From positions 62,001-126,000 of the forward strand of contig NZ_BDQX01000028.1 of the NCBI RefSeq assembly GCF_003112455.1: a stretch of DNA of 64,000 nucleotides. The letters are read 5' to 3'. The notes beneath the pieces were generated by a model that did no database searches, had not been told where the DNA came from, and worked only from the letters and a program-made list of their open reading frames with translations. The translations under genes were made by a program, and so were the position numbers. Below, one piece after another: positions 47,101-54,287 of this stretch; position 1 is the stretch's first letter, and each line of letters begins with the position of its first letter. Origin of the DNA: Paenibacillus agaridevorans. Lineage in GTDB: Bacteria > Bacillota > Bacilli > Paenibacillales > Paenibacillaceae.

Positions 47101-47790
47101 TTGTCCGTCGTCTGCTTTCGCATCAAGCGCAATGCTTGCTGGACTTGATACTTGTATTTCACTCTCATCCATTTTTACCCATTCAGTAGAATCTAAGCCT
47201 GTAAGGAAGCTTGGAGTAGCCTCAGGGGTTTTGGGAATTTGCTTCACCGCATAAACATGGTCAACATAGAGGTTCGCTGAGGAAGCATTCTCTGTAGTGA
47301 AATAAATAAGTTGGTTACTCACGCTTGGGTCATAAGAAAAAGCCAGCTTCTGATAGTGGTACTGTTCATCTCCAAAGGTTTCAAGAGAACCAAATTCGAT
47401 CTGCCCCGATGGATGCTGTCCATATACGAACGCATGCGTTGGTGCGGCACTCGGATTATTGTCTATCCGCATACGCACATAGATATCCCACATATCTTGT
47501 TTGGGTAACATGTCATTGTTCAGCTGAATAGCCCACTCATTGTTATTGGGGCCAATCCTTGCAGCCGAACCGTCTGTGGCAGTTGCATCAGCAACATTGA
47601 TCGCATTTCCATGAAGGGCTAATTCACTGTTGTCGATTAATACCCATGCATCGTTAGGCAGTCCTTGAATGAAATCAGGAAAAGTGACGGATGGGGATGG
47701 GTCATTGAGTGGGGCCATTGCATAAACGTTTTGAAAGGTCGTTAATAAGATGGCTAAACAACAAATGATAGACATTGCTTTTTTGTTCAA
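41113..47790 (-). CDS. Giant S-layer-anchored DUF4838 glycan-active protein with six repeats
   Basis: A 2,225-residue surface protein. After a signal peptide (NKKAMSIICCLAILLTTF) come six tandem repeats of about 155 residues (about 35-975), each with a W-x(3-4)-ES/DE core (LDSTEWVKMDESE, LDANDWLSIEESD), a VYARVRV-like strand, YHYLKLPWIYD and a closing LYVDHVYAVK. A DUF4838 region follows (about 980-1600; MLSGLKKDAFIID, HPEYYTDGKVP), then a CBM9-like domain (1625-1800; VYLLWDEEYLYVGYDN), a linker, and three SLH motifs (2034-2225; FSDVASDSWYAGVI, ITGYEDGTFRPNDRITREQ) that bind pyruvylated wall polymer. The start is TTG 47790, 10 nt after GGGGGG. It probably binds and cleaves a polysaccharide at the cell surface. 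Confidence 0.88.
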   Translation of the reverse strand: MNKKAMSIICCLAILLTTFQNVYAMAPLNDPSPSVTFPDFIQGLPNDAWVLIDNSELALHGNAINVADATATDGSAARIGPNNNEWAIQLNNDMLPKQDMWDIYVRMRIDNNPSAAPTHAFVYGQHPSGQIEFGSLETFGDEQYHYQKLAFSYDPSVSNQLIYFTTENASSANLYVDHVYAVKQIPKTPEATPSFLTGLDSTEWVKMDESEIQVSSPASIALDAKADDGQVAKLGANFADWAIMFNNENLPKTGSWELHIRLRVDPSATMTPTHAFVYGHHPSGEVGFASPAAYADGEYHYLKLPWIYDSSVSGQMIYLNTLSASTDYLYVDHAYAVKINTEEPADLPDFLDGVPAENWIKVDETQMELHNPAKLETDRKAENGMAAALPGNSPVWAIQVSNNAIPEEGEWKVYARVRVDIGNQDPAYAFNYGIYPPLSSGRVADIETYADGQYHYLEFDYKYGYQAGVSNQFIWFSTDGMNIDKLYVDHFYLVKHIPEVNPNLPEFLEGVPVNQWMMLEETEFDLYNPAVIASDNKADNGKAARLPGNSDDWAIQLPKTKLPQEKYWEVYARVRIDAGSVAPDASGFAFNYGFYNVPKNSKLADYADYSDGEYHYLKFPWIIDSEQEDQRYLFFSMFNSLGANLYVDKIYAVSYTPETKTDIPDFAVWLSADDWLTIEENQFELQSPAVIRDDKKAMNYKAAQLAGNVNTQAIRIPSSVLPTAGEWKIYADVYVEQGQAQSGAQAFTAGMEDANSQSRSFYVPEQAVGKYQTIQLPWTYEYDANAANPFIWFSTNGASIKKLNIDRIYLAKHVEQAPTEVPAFVSHLDANDWLSIEESDFHVSAPAAIVQDAKAWNQHAVQIPGKTAANAVTIDQADLPSAGKWKLYANVRVESGLASNSNAMQVGLSPNSAEGTSISKAPLASGEYRYLEIPWIYDAAAQTDAQLFFHTANTQIDKLFIDRVIAVKYEELETEAVTIVDDRIANAVIVYPEQAETKVMDAAFTLQNYVKQSTGVTLQVMSRDWALALQSDINRIYVGFNPYKDYTAMLSGLKKDAFIIDASGNSITIIGADKWSTEFGVYRFLEKYAGVIWLMPGPDGEDVLSYDTISVPSGTLTDEPDAIARHFFGTEAEWGLHANAEWAVRNLMHDSLNFHHNMTELFNPSVFADHPEYYTDGKVPTHAFEWQPCFSDQTSEAAIARIVQFFQNNPDEISYSLGVNDSKNYCAADIARSPKINSMGAVDLSDVYYAWVNDIAEGVTTYNNGEFSDKYFGLLAYWNVLEPPSFQLHENVVPYITVDRMIWGNPDEKIGGHALTEAWSAVATNLGFYEYIYGSQYHVPRIYMETLSDMYKYAAENNVIGHVGELFPNFGGEGAKPWAMAKMQWDADLNVDDLMYEWYERAVGEEAAPYLEDYYAIWENFWTNRIFDTEWYQTWANREIRANWLSFDDLRYLQDVTEEELTQARALMEQVVAHAGDGKQQVRADKMMQSFEYYEASAKSFPRTSAVEPENLEQAEQYVAFIKDSYEYAKTRVELRNGFLGDPILEISDYLNPAQFDGVQSKMIEALLSYLEKNPQHTAVKAELNSFLMQIGYKEYLATAVKTTADKEDILNTLDFTSGPWAGVQPMSDFLVMSKRTAAPAETKVYLLWDEEYLYVGYDNVDHNINSPEVKISNSITAGGWWTSGADDSVETFVAKDAFSPYYAYMTNPLAINVLYYNAGAGQSYQPTKQIDTNADLYETGWKVVQAIPFEKIGVDPNETDSLIGLFFRNYHGNSVYIGWGGSQPWRPDTFHTIKLQKPGGSDPGSGTNPNPGAGTVKEADKFISIVKSNRGDQSVVTYEINQNHVANVLAANGQASKVTIPVGGDSDVIIARLNGEIIKLLQNSQATLEVVADRGTYTLPAQQINLDALAAQFGSNAVLKDIFFQIEIGAASAEMIRIVEAAAKNGQFDIMVPPVNFVITAHYGGKQIEVSTFTAFVERLIAIPDGIDPSGITTAIVIDADGSTRHVPTQIVSMDGKSYAKINSLTNSTYALISKSVTYKDTMNHWAEEAILDMSSRTIINGIGKQMFAPDREITRAEFVALVVRGLGIPLKQGESEFSDVASDSWYAGVIQAAVSYGLITGYEDGTFRPNDRITREQTMAVIARAMLLTGMSDGLDSAADTDLLAAYQDADSVAAWAKASIIKTVESGILTGRSGSFLAPKAFITRAEVAAVIQRLLKKSDLI

Positions 47791-47857
47791 GTTAACTGTA
47801 CCCCCCATTTAAAATTGATTAAGCGCATAAAATGGTTTAAATGAATTTCCTTTCGTT

Positions 47858-47871
47858 TGAAAGCGTTTGCC
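47858..47871 (+). promoter_or_regulatory. cre-like CcpA site in the leader of the giant gene
   Basis: TGAAAGCGTTTGCC fits the CcpA cre consensus apart from the last base. It lies between promoter B and the TTG start, a position typical of roadblock repression. Confidence 0.45.
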
Positions 47872-47987
47872 AGGCTGCAGCTGCCGTTTGGCATAATCAA
47901 CATAGCATCGCAACCTTTTTATCGTACATAGCTTAAATGTAAGACGATAGACAAAAAGGAACTTTTGACTTGATAAACCGCGCAAAA
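47867..47987 (-). repeat. Duplicated promoter region, copy B
   Basis: Partner of 40982-41100. The conservation extends through non-coding sequence, which points to duplication of a regulatory segment rather than convergence. Confidence 0.8.
47899..47959 (-). promoter_or_regulatory. Two-box promoter B (giant surface protein)
   Basis: On the minus strand: CCTTTTTGTCTAT (47959-47947), 13 bp, AGCTATGTACG (47933-47923), extended -10 TGC-TATGTT (hexamer 47904-47899). Spacing is identical to promoters A and C. Confidence 0.65.
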
Positions 47988-47996
47988 ACAACATAA

Positions 47997-48026
47997 AGCG
48001 GCCTTGCGCTAACGCCGCAAGCCGCT
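47997..48026 (-). terminator. Terminator of the Cache-AraC gene
   Basis: AGCGGCCTTGCG (47997-48008) pairs with CGCAAGCCGCT (48016-48026) with one bulge, and on the minus strand the stem is followed by a T-rich run. It lies 10 nt beyond the regulator stop. Confidence 0.7.
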
Positions 48027-48036
48027 CTATCGTCCC

Positions 48037-50292
48037 TTACTTGTTCATTTTCATTTTACGATATTGTCCCGGTGTTTCTCCCGTCTGCTTTTTAAATACC
48101 CGAATAAATGTCAAGGATTGCTCGTAACCGACTTCCTGTCCAATATCCTGAATCGTTTTATCTGTTTCGACCAGCAGCTGCTGCGCTTTCTCTATTCGAT
48201 AGCTTGTCACGTATTCTAGAAACTTTACGCCAAATGATTCCCGAAACAGTCGGCTCAAATATTTAGCATTTAAACCAAACGCCTCATTCAAATGCGTTAA
48301 CGATAGGTCAGGATTTTGAAAATTATCAGTAATATACTGCTTAATGTTCATTACCATTTGATGCGAGGTTTTGTTTTCACGGATTTCATTCATTTTTAAA
48401 AGAGAATTTTGCATGATTGCTTTAAACGCCGCAAATATTTCATCCAATGTTTCATTTTGTTCCAGCTCTTTGATCAGGTTTTGATAAGCTTCGTCTCGCC
48501 AAATCGCATATAGCTCTTCCGGCAGCTCGGATAATTCCTTTTGCAAATGACTAATGAGCACCTGCATTAAGCTGGTCAAATCATCATACGCATACAATTG
48601 CAATTTCAAATCCTCATACATTTCCTGAAAGTGCAGCTCCCATTGGCTGTCTCCAGCCCGAAACAGCTGGCTGGTCGAACGAATACACTGCAGCTGCTTA
48701 AACAGCTCTCCTTTTGGCCGGTTTATGACCTGCGCAGCCATAATGACCTGATTGATCCCGAGTGACGATTTATAACCTACAATGACAGCGGCTTTCCGGA
48801 AGGATGATTGTATCTGCTCGATATGCTGCGCGAGTGGACCAATGCCAATCGTTATAGTAAAGTCCAAATTTTGCGCAACCCAATCTCGCAAGAGCTCACA
48901 ATTATCTTTAAGCGCATTTTCTTCCCCTTCATTCCCCGCCAAAAAATACAAGATAACCATCCGCGATTGGTCAATCCACTCCGACCAGACGGAAAACCCT
49001 TTGCTTTCGGCAACTTCTCTGGCTACGTTGCTGAGCACAAATTTTAGCAAATGGTGATCATTCTTATACTCCTTAATAAATCTCGAATATTGGTCAATCT
49101 CGACAATTACCGCAACAGCTCCGTGCTTGGTCCAACGAAGTCCTAGCAGCTTTAACTCCTCTTCCCATTTGGTAATGCCGTTGCCCTGTTCAAGTCCAAG
49201 CATACTTAGCAAAATATGTTTTTTTCTAAACAAAGAGGTTTCCTTGTATTTTTCCTGTAATGAGCTTGATTCCTGCATAAGAGAATCGATCGTCGTCTCG
49301 ATATATTGAAATTCGTCGATATCTGCATTGGACCGTTTCGTTTCCGTCTCCTTACTCCCAGGCAAGACCGATATACGTTCCATTATGGTTTTAATGGGGC
49401 GATAATTTCGTCGCGACACATAAATAATCCATATGAGCCCGGCAAGCATGATCATAAAAGAAAGGACCATCCACAAATAAAATAAGGAGGATACAAACGC
49501 AACAATACCTCCTACTTTACTGCCGCTGCTTACCAGCCATCCTGTGTAAGCCGATTTAGCAGAAGCAATTATTTTCCCGCCACTAGGCGAGCTATTATAC
49601 TGCTGGCTGGGATCAGTAGATACAATCACTTTTCCTTCGGGATCAATCAGATGGATAAAAGTCGTGTCCTTGTCTATCATGCTGTAAAGCAATTCACTAA
49701 CTTGATTAATATTCACATTAACAATCATAAAGCTATAGTTTTTTAAATTGGTATTTTTGGCTAGACTGACTACCCGTCGTTCTGCTATATCCGCGTTTCC
49801 GTTCGCTTCTACTGACGTCTTGACTGTTCTTGGCTTCCAGCTATAGGCCGTTCTGCTATTAAGTGTGGCGCCGATGTACCCCTTATCGTCAAACTGATCC
49901 AGGTTGACCAGTCTTGATGGTGAAAGCACCATTTGATCAGGAACCCGAAACAGGTAGATGGATTCGATAAACGGGTTGTCGTTAAGCAGCTTCTTGACAG
50001 CTACCGCTGCCTGGACATCGGTGTAATAGCGATCGGAATTGAAAGCGTCATCATAGAAATTATTGATGGCGACATTATTTTTGATCTCATAATTCATCAG
50101 CGAATTAACGCTCTCTAGTCTCTGATCAATCAGCTTGTTGACATTTTGGACAAGGGCCGTATGGGCCTGTTCAGTTGATTTTTTAGACATTTCCATCAAA
50201 CTCAAATAACTCATTAATAACATGCTTAAGCAAATAATGACAAACGCCGGCAGATAAGACACAAGCAGCTTGTGGAACCAGTTGTTTTTCAC
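48037..50292 (-). CDS. Membrane-bound Cache-AraC transcriptional regulator
   Basis: A 751-residue one-component membrane regulator. Membrane helix 1 (about 10-32, LLVSYLPAFVIICLSMLLMS) and helix 2 (about 263-290) flank an extracellular dCache-like sensor (FIESIYLFRVPDQMVLSPSR, FIHLIDPEGKVIVSTDPSQQ). A cytoplasmic region with a HAMP-like start and a degenerate GGDEF-like central domain follows, then an AraC DNA-binding domain (about 645-751; LSLTHLNEAFGLNAKYLSRL, IQDIGQEVGYEQSLTFIRVF). GTG 50292 is 7 nt after GGGAGG. It is divergent from an orphan receptor gene and lies amid three promoters with a common motif, so it is the best candidate activator. Confidence 0.93.
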   Translation of the reverse strand: MKNNWFHKLLVSYLPAFVIICLSMLLMSYLSLMEMSKKSTEQAHTALVQNVNKLIDQRLESVNSLMNYEIKNNVAINNFYDDAFNSDRYYTDVQAAVAVKKLLNDNPFIESIYLFRVPDQMVLSPSRLVNLDQFDDKGYIGATLNSRTAYSWKPRTVKTSVEANGNADIAERRVVSLAKNTNLKNYSFMIVNVNINQVSELLYSMIDKDTTFIHLIDPEGKVIVSTDPSQQYNSSPSGGKIIASAKSAYTGWLVSSGSKVGGIVAFVSSLFYLWMVLSFMIMLAGLIWIIYVSRRNYRPIKTIMERISVLPGSKETETKRSNADIDEFQYIETTIDSLMQESSSLQEKYKETSLFRKKHILLSMLGLEQGNGITKWEEELKLLGLRWTKHGAVAVIVEIDQYSRFIKEYKNDHHLLKFVLSNVAREVAESKGFSVWSEWIDQSRMVILYFLAGNEGEENALKDNCELLRDWVAQNLDFTITIGIGPLAQHIEQIQSSFRKAAVIVGYKSSLGINQVIMAAQVINRPKGELFKQLQCIRSTSQLFRAGDSQWELHFQEMYEDLKLQLYAYDDLTSLMQVLISHLQKELSELPEELYAIWRDEAYQNLIKELEQNETLDEIFAAFKAIMQNSLLKMNEIRENKTSHQMVMNIKQYITDNFQNPDLSLTHLNEAFGLNAKYLSRLFRESFGVKFLEYVTSYRIEKAQQLLVETDKTIQDIGQEVGYEQSLTFIRVFKKQTGETPGQYRKMKMNK

Positions 50293-50345
50293 ATGATACC
50301 CTCCCGAACGACAATTGCATATATAAGGCTGGCTGAAATCGCTTC

Positions 50346-50374
50346 TTGCACGTAGCCTGGTTACACGCTATGAT
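50346..50374 (+). promoter_or_regulatory. Sigma-A promoter for the orphan receptor gene
   Basis: TTGCAC (50346-50351) and TATGAT (50369-50374) are separated by 17 bp, placing the transcript start about 60 nt upstream of the ATG. It lacks the two-box motif, so this gene may be expressed without the activator. Confidence 0.6.
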
Positions 50375-50438
50375 ATATTTCAATTATTGATCAAGTCAAC
50401 AATCTTCATGATCATTGCACAGGGCAGGAGGTCTCCAT

Positions 50439-52007
50439 ATGCGCAAAAAATATATATTTGTCATTACTCCTCTATTGTTGTTGCTTGTTTTCATAGCCAT
50501 TATTTGGGGAACCCTTACATCGCAGAAGCTGCAAAATTCTGAGCCCCAGGCCACTGATATACTCAACATTCGACTTCTTATCAGTGCCCCCGAGCATATT
50601 GAACTCCCCCCGGCTGATCAGGATTTTGTCTTGCAAACGATCGAAAACAAATTCAATATTTCTCTTGACGTAGAATATACGTTAGCCGGAATCGATTATA
50701 CAACCCGCTTAGCCGATTTGATTAATGGCAACAACCCGCCGGATATGTGGTTGGAGCTTAGCAACGATGGCGGTTCCAAGTCGGCGTTGGATGAAGTTAT
50801 TGCGGATATGTCGCCTTATGTAAGCCCCTTTTCGATGCCGAATTATTACAAGTATTGGGTTGGCGAACAAGTTCTCAAAGACTATCAACTTCATAATCGT
50901 TTCTATCGCGCGCCAATCCCCTATGACAAAAATGCATATAGAAGCTATTATATTCGGGCAGACTGGCTGGAGGCGTTGAATCTCAATATTCCAACCAATT
51001 ATGAGGAATATCTGTCCGTACTGCGCGCCTTTACGTATCAAGATCCAGACAATGACGGCCTTAACAATACGTATGGTTTTACGACATCAGGCAACAGTGC
51101 GACCCTTTCGACCGAATGGCCTGAATACATAAAGAACGGGCTGATATACCCTTCTTATACCGTTAACAACAAATTAATAGACATGGGTACTGATCCTCAA
51201 TTCGAATATGTTATCAATGACATGATCAAAATCATTAAAGAGGGCTTGGTTGATCCGGACTGGTTCTTGAACCAGAACAGCGAGCATATCGATAAGGCCG
51301 TTCAAGGTAAGGCTGGTGTTATTCTTGGTGAAACTGCCGACTTTGCCTATGATTCCAATCACAGAAGCATTCAAGTGCGCAGCCGCGCGTACAATCCTAA
51401 TGCCAATTGGCTGCCCTTTAATCCGTTCGGCAATGAGCCGTTGCGTTCAGGAATTGACCCGGGTTATCCGTTTGTATTCTCCAAGATGACCACTGATACT
51501 CAGCCTGAAAAAATTAAAAAAGTGGTTGAATTGTTAGACTGGCTGGCTGGTCCAGAAGGTTTTTTACTTACTCATTATGGCATTGAGAATCAGCATTACA
51601 CGCGGAGCGGAAATACGATTACCCTGATACCCCCGGACAAAGAGGAAGACCGACAAAAACTGGATTTTTTGGACATATGGAGTTTCTTCACTCCCGAGAC
51701 GCCGTCCGTTTTAGGCTTTCACCTGGTCGATCCCGCATTAACGCAAAGAGACAAGGAAATTAAAGATTATTTGGCGTCGCTTCCCACAAAGGACAAGCTT
51801 GGCACAACATTAACCCCTCCGATGGAAATCGATGTTGATGCCTTCCGCAGCAAGCAGCATGAATTCCATATTAAAATGCTTTTTTCCGATCAGTCCGGTC
51901 GTAATTGGCCCCAATACCGGGATCAGCTGATGAATCAGTATCATGGTGCGGAAATTTTGAAAAATTACGAGAAAAAAATTAAGCTTTCCCGGATTGCCAA
52001 GAAATAA
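50439..52007 (+). CDS. Membrane-anchored orphan solute-binding protein
   Basis: A 522-residue LplA-like binding protein with features such as PPDMWLELSNDGG, YIRADWLEALNLNIPTNYEE and the calcium-loop-like DPDNDGLNNTYGF. In place of a lipobox it has a plain N-terminal membrane segment (YIFVITPLLLLLVFIAIIW), so it should stay anchored as a membrane protein. ATG 50439 has CAGGAGG 7 nt upstream. No permease is adjacent; the gene is divergent from the Cache-AraC regulator. This suggests a ligand-sensing helper of that regulator rather than a transport receptor. Confidence 0.88.
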   Translation: MRKKYIFVITPLLLLLVFIAIIWGTLTSQKLQNSEPQATDILNIRLLISAPEHIELPPADQDFVLQTIENKFNISLDVEYTLAGIDYTTRLADLINGNNPPDMWLELSNDGGSKSALDEVIADMSPYVSPFSMPNYYKYWVGEQVLKDYQLHNRFYRAPIPYDKNAYRSYYIRADWLEALNLNIPTNYEEYLSVLRAFTYQDPDNDGLNNTYGFTTSGNSATLSTEWPEYIKNGLIYPSYTVNNKLIDMGTDPQFEYVINDMIKIIKEGLVDPDWFLNQNSEHIDKAVQGKAGVILGETADFAYDSNHRSIQVRSRAYNPNANWLPFNPFGNEPLRSGIDPGYPFVFSKMTTDTQPEKIKKVVELLDWLAGPEGFLLTHYGIENQHYTRSGNTITLIPPDKEEDRQKLDFLDIWSFFTPETPSVLGFHLVDPALTQRDKEIKDYLASLPTKDKLGTTLTPPMEIDVDAFRSKQHEFHIKMLFSDQSGRNWPQYRDQLMNQYHGAEILKNYEKKIKLSRIAKK

Positions 52008-52021
52008 ATTTCTGCGTTCTG

Positions 52022-52082
52022 CCTTTTTGTCTATTGAGTAGCAATTGAGCTATATACGAAAATTTGCTAGAGATGATACGCT
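52022..52082 (+). promoter_or_regulatory. Two-box promoter C (rhamnosidase-like gene)
   Basis: CCTTTTTGTCTAT (52022-52034), 13 bp, AGCTATATACG (52048-52058), then extended -10 TGA-TACGCT (hexamer 52077-52082). Geometry matches promoters A and B to the base, although the intervening sequence differs and the site is on the other strand. Confidence 0.65.
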
Positions 52083-52122
52083 AACCTCGCTGATATCAGT
52101 AAACATTAAGGAGCGAGAACAT

Positions 52123-54201
52123 ATGTCTAAAGCAACATGGATATGGTATCCCGGAGATTTCGAAATTTGGCTAAATGAAAAGGTACATATACGGCGCAAG
52201 GTACGTGGAGCTATCTATCCGGTATTTTGGCGTCTTGACCGGCACTACAGCAGTGTGTCTTTTTGCTGCAACGTTGATTTAAAGCAGGAGGAGGAGATTT
52301 CCATTTACGCCGATGGAGAGTTTTCTCTCTATTTGGACGGCAAGGACAGCCAGCGTTTCACCCAGTCCAAGCTGCTTGTACCTGCCGGGAAACATGAGAT
52401 CCGCGTTGCGGTTTACAATAACGCTGCAGCACCGGCAATATTTATACAGGGAGATACTATAGCGACAAATGCCGATTGGCTGGTAACTTGTCAAGATAAA
52501 CAGTGGCATCAAGCTGGTTTCTGGCATTTTGATCACCCCGATCATCCCCCTTCTGCCTACAAACTAGCAACAACGGAGATTTTCCCAGAACGGCTAGAAA
52601 AAAAACAAGAAGGCTGGGTCGTTGATTTTGGCAAGGAATCAATCGGTTATCTGAAAATCAACCAAGCAACAGGTCATGGCGGCCTCACTATCTATTATGG
52701 CGAATCGTTGGAAGAAGCATTGGACGATGAAAACTGTCTTCAAACCGACTCCTGTCTGTTGCATGAATCTTCTCCGCAAAACTACAACTTTCCCGAGTCG
52801 AGAGCATTCAGGTATGTGCGTGTTCAGGCTGACAAAAGCCGGGAGAAGGAGCTCCAGATCGCTTCTATATCCATGTTATATGAATATTTGCCCGTTCAAG
52901 ATCGCGGCCACTTTCAATGCTCGGATGAAACCTTGAATAAAATATGGGAAACCTCGCTTTACACGCTGCGGCTCAACACCAGGGAGTTTTTCCTTGATGG
53001 TATTAAACGGGATCGCTGGGTATGGTCAGGGGACGCATATCAGTCGTTTTTAATGAATTATTATAGTTATTTTGATATAGACATCGTTAAGAGAACACTA
53101 ATTTCCCTTCGAGGCAAGGATCCGATCACCACCCACATTAACACTATTCTGGATTATAGCTTTTATTGGTTTATTGGCCTGTATGATTATTTTGTTCACA
53201 CAGGAGATGAAGCATTTATACGAGCCCATTATGGTTCAATGGTAAGTCTGATGGATTATTGTTTGACACGTCTCAATCAAGACGGATTAATTGAAGGACA
53301 TGAGATCGATTGGGTATTTGTAGACTGGGCGGATATAGATAATCAGGGGGCTGTTTGCTTTGAACAGTTACTTTTCTGCAGAAGTCTTGAAGCTATGACT
53401 CTATTTGCGGGGCTTGCCAATGATCCCTCTCGCGAACGACAATATCAAAATTTGGCTGTAGACATCAAGCAAAAAACGTTTGACCTGTATTGGAATAATG
53501 AACTCGGGGGGCTTGTTCATCAATATAAAGATGGACAACAAGGCGCACAAATGACTAAACATGCCAGCATGTTTGCCTTGCTGCTTGGTTATCTGAACAA
53601 TGAGCAAAAAGAAAGCGTCAAGCAGAACATACTGTTAAATCCAAACATACAAGCCATTACAACACCGTATATGCGTTTCTATGAGCTGGCCGCTTTATGC
53701 GAAATTGGCGAGCACAAACATGTAACAAATGAAATGATCAACTATTGGGGAGGCATGCTCGCACTGGGCGCAACCACCTTCTGGGAGACTTATGATCCAA
53801 CGGCAAAGGATTTACAGCATTACGAGATGTACGGCTTGCCTTACGGCAAAAGCCTGTGCCATGCCTGGGGGGCAAGTCCTATATACTTGCTAGGCAAATA
53901 CTATATTGGCGTTAAACCTTCGGCAACCGGTTACGCCACCTATGATATTGAACCAAATCTTGGCGGCCTGGGCTGGATAAAAGGTACAGTCCCTATCCAT
54001 AATGGCGAAGTCAGGCTGTATATGGATACGACCTCCATACGCATAACAGCTACAACTGGGTCGGGGACTTTGCGTATCCATAGCTTAATGATGCCAAGCA
54101 CAAATAAAAATGGCTGCATCACTCCGCTCGGCAATGATGTCTATGAAATCGAGATCGTTGGCAACGGGCAAGAAACCGTCATCCAATATCTGACCCTATA
54201 A
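52123..54201 (+). CDS. GH78-like alpha-L-rhamnosidase family protein
   Basis: A 692-residue cytoplasmic protein. N-terminal beta domains (WIWYPGDFEIWLNEK; EISIYADGEFSLYLDG; GWVVDFGKESIGYLKI) precede an (alpha/alpha)6 catalytic barrel with the GH78 signature region FFLDGIKRDRWVWSGDAYQS, where Asp/Arg residues line the active site, and EIDWVFVDWADID. A C-terminal beta domain closes the protein. It is shorter than most GH78 enzymes, so other terminal sugars are possible. ATG 52123 has AAGGAG 9 nt upstream. It is driven by promoter C and ends at a strong terminator; a deleted copy of its 3' end lies at 37237-37302. Confidence 0.88.
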   Translation: MSKATWIWYPGDFEIWLNEKVHIRRKVRGAIYPVFWRLDRHYSSVSFCCNVDLKQEEEISIYADGEFSLYLDGKDSQRFTQSKLLVPAGKHEIRVAVYNNAAAPAIFIQGDTIATNADWLVTCQDKQWHQAGFWHFDHPDHPPSAYKLATTEIFPERLEKKQEGWVVDFGKESIGYLKINQATGHGGLTIYYGESLEEALDDENCLQTDSCLLHESSPQNYNFPESRAFRYVRVQADKSREKELQIASISMLYEYLPVQDRGHFQCSDETLNKIWETSLYTLRLNTREFFLDGIKRDRWVWSGDAYQSFLMNYYSYFDIDIVKRTLISLRGKDPITTHINTILDYSFYWFIGLYDYFVHTGDEAFIRAHYGSMVSLMDYCLTRLNQDGLIEGHEIDWVFVDWADIDNQGAVCFEQLLFCRSLEAMTLFAGLANDPSRERQYQNLAVDIKQKTFDLYWNNELGGLVHQYKDGQQGAQMTKHASMFALLLGYLNNEQKESVKQNILLNPNIQAITTPYMRFYELAALCEIGEHKHVTNEMINYWGGMLALGATTFWETYDPTAKDLQHYEMYGLPYGKSLCHAWGASPIYLLGKYYIGVKPSATGYATYDIEPNLGGLGWIKGTVPIHNGEVRLYMDTTSIRITATTGSGTLRIHSLMMPSTNKNGCITPLGNDVYEIEIVGNGQETVIQYLTL

Positions 54202-54262
54202 ATCGAAACAGCGACAGTCAAAGGACAATAAAGTCCTGGACTGTCGCTGTGTTATCACTTAT
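54153..54262 (+). repeat. Right copy of the 110-bp direct repeat
   Basis: Covers the last codons of the intact rhamnosidase-like gene and its terminator; 103 of 110 positions match 37254-37363. Confidence 0.9.
54208..54250. terminator. Terminator after the rhamnosidase-like gene
   Basis: ACAGCGACAGTC (54208-54219) pairs with GACTGTCGCTGT (54239-54250), with a nested GGAC/GTCC pair. It separates two convergent genes and can act in both directions. Confidence 0.75.
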
Positions 54263-54287
54263 GTCTCTGGTATCCTGACCCCCGGTA

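Noticed and set aside
41113-47790. Six repeats as products of recent tandem duplication or assembly error
   Set aside because: The copies are strongly diverged in protein and DNA, so they are old domains and not a recent or artificial expansion.
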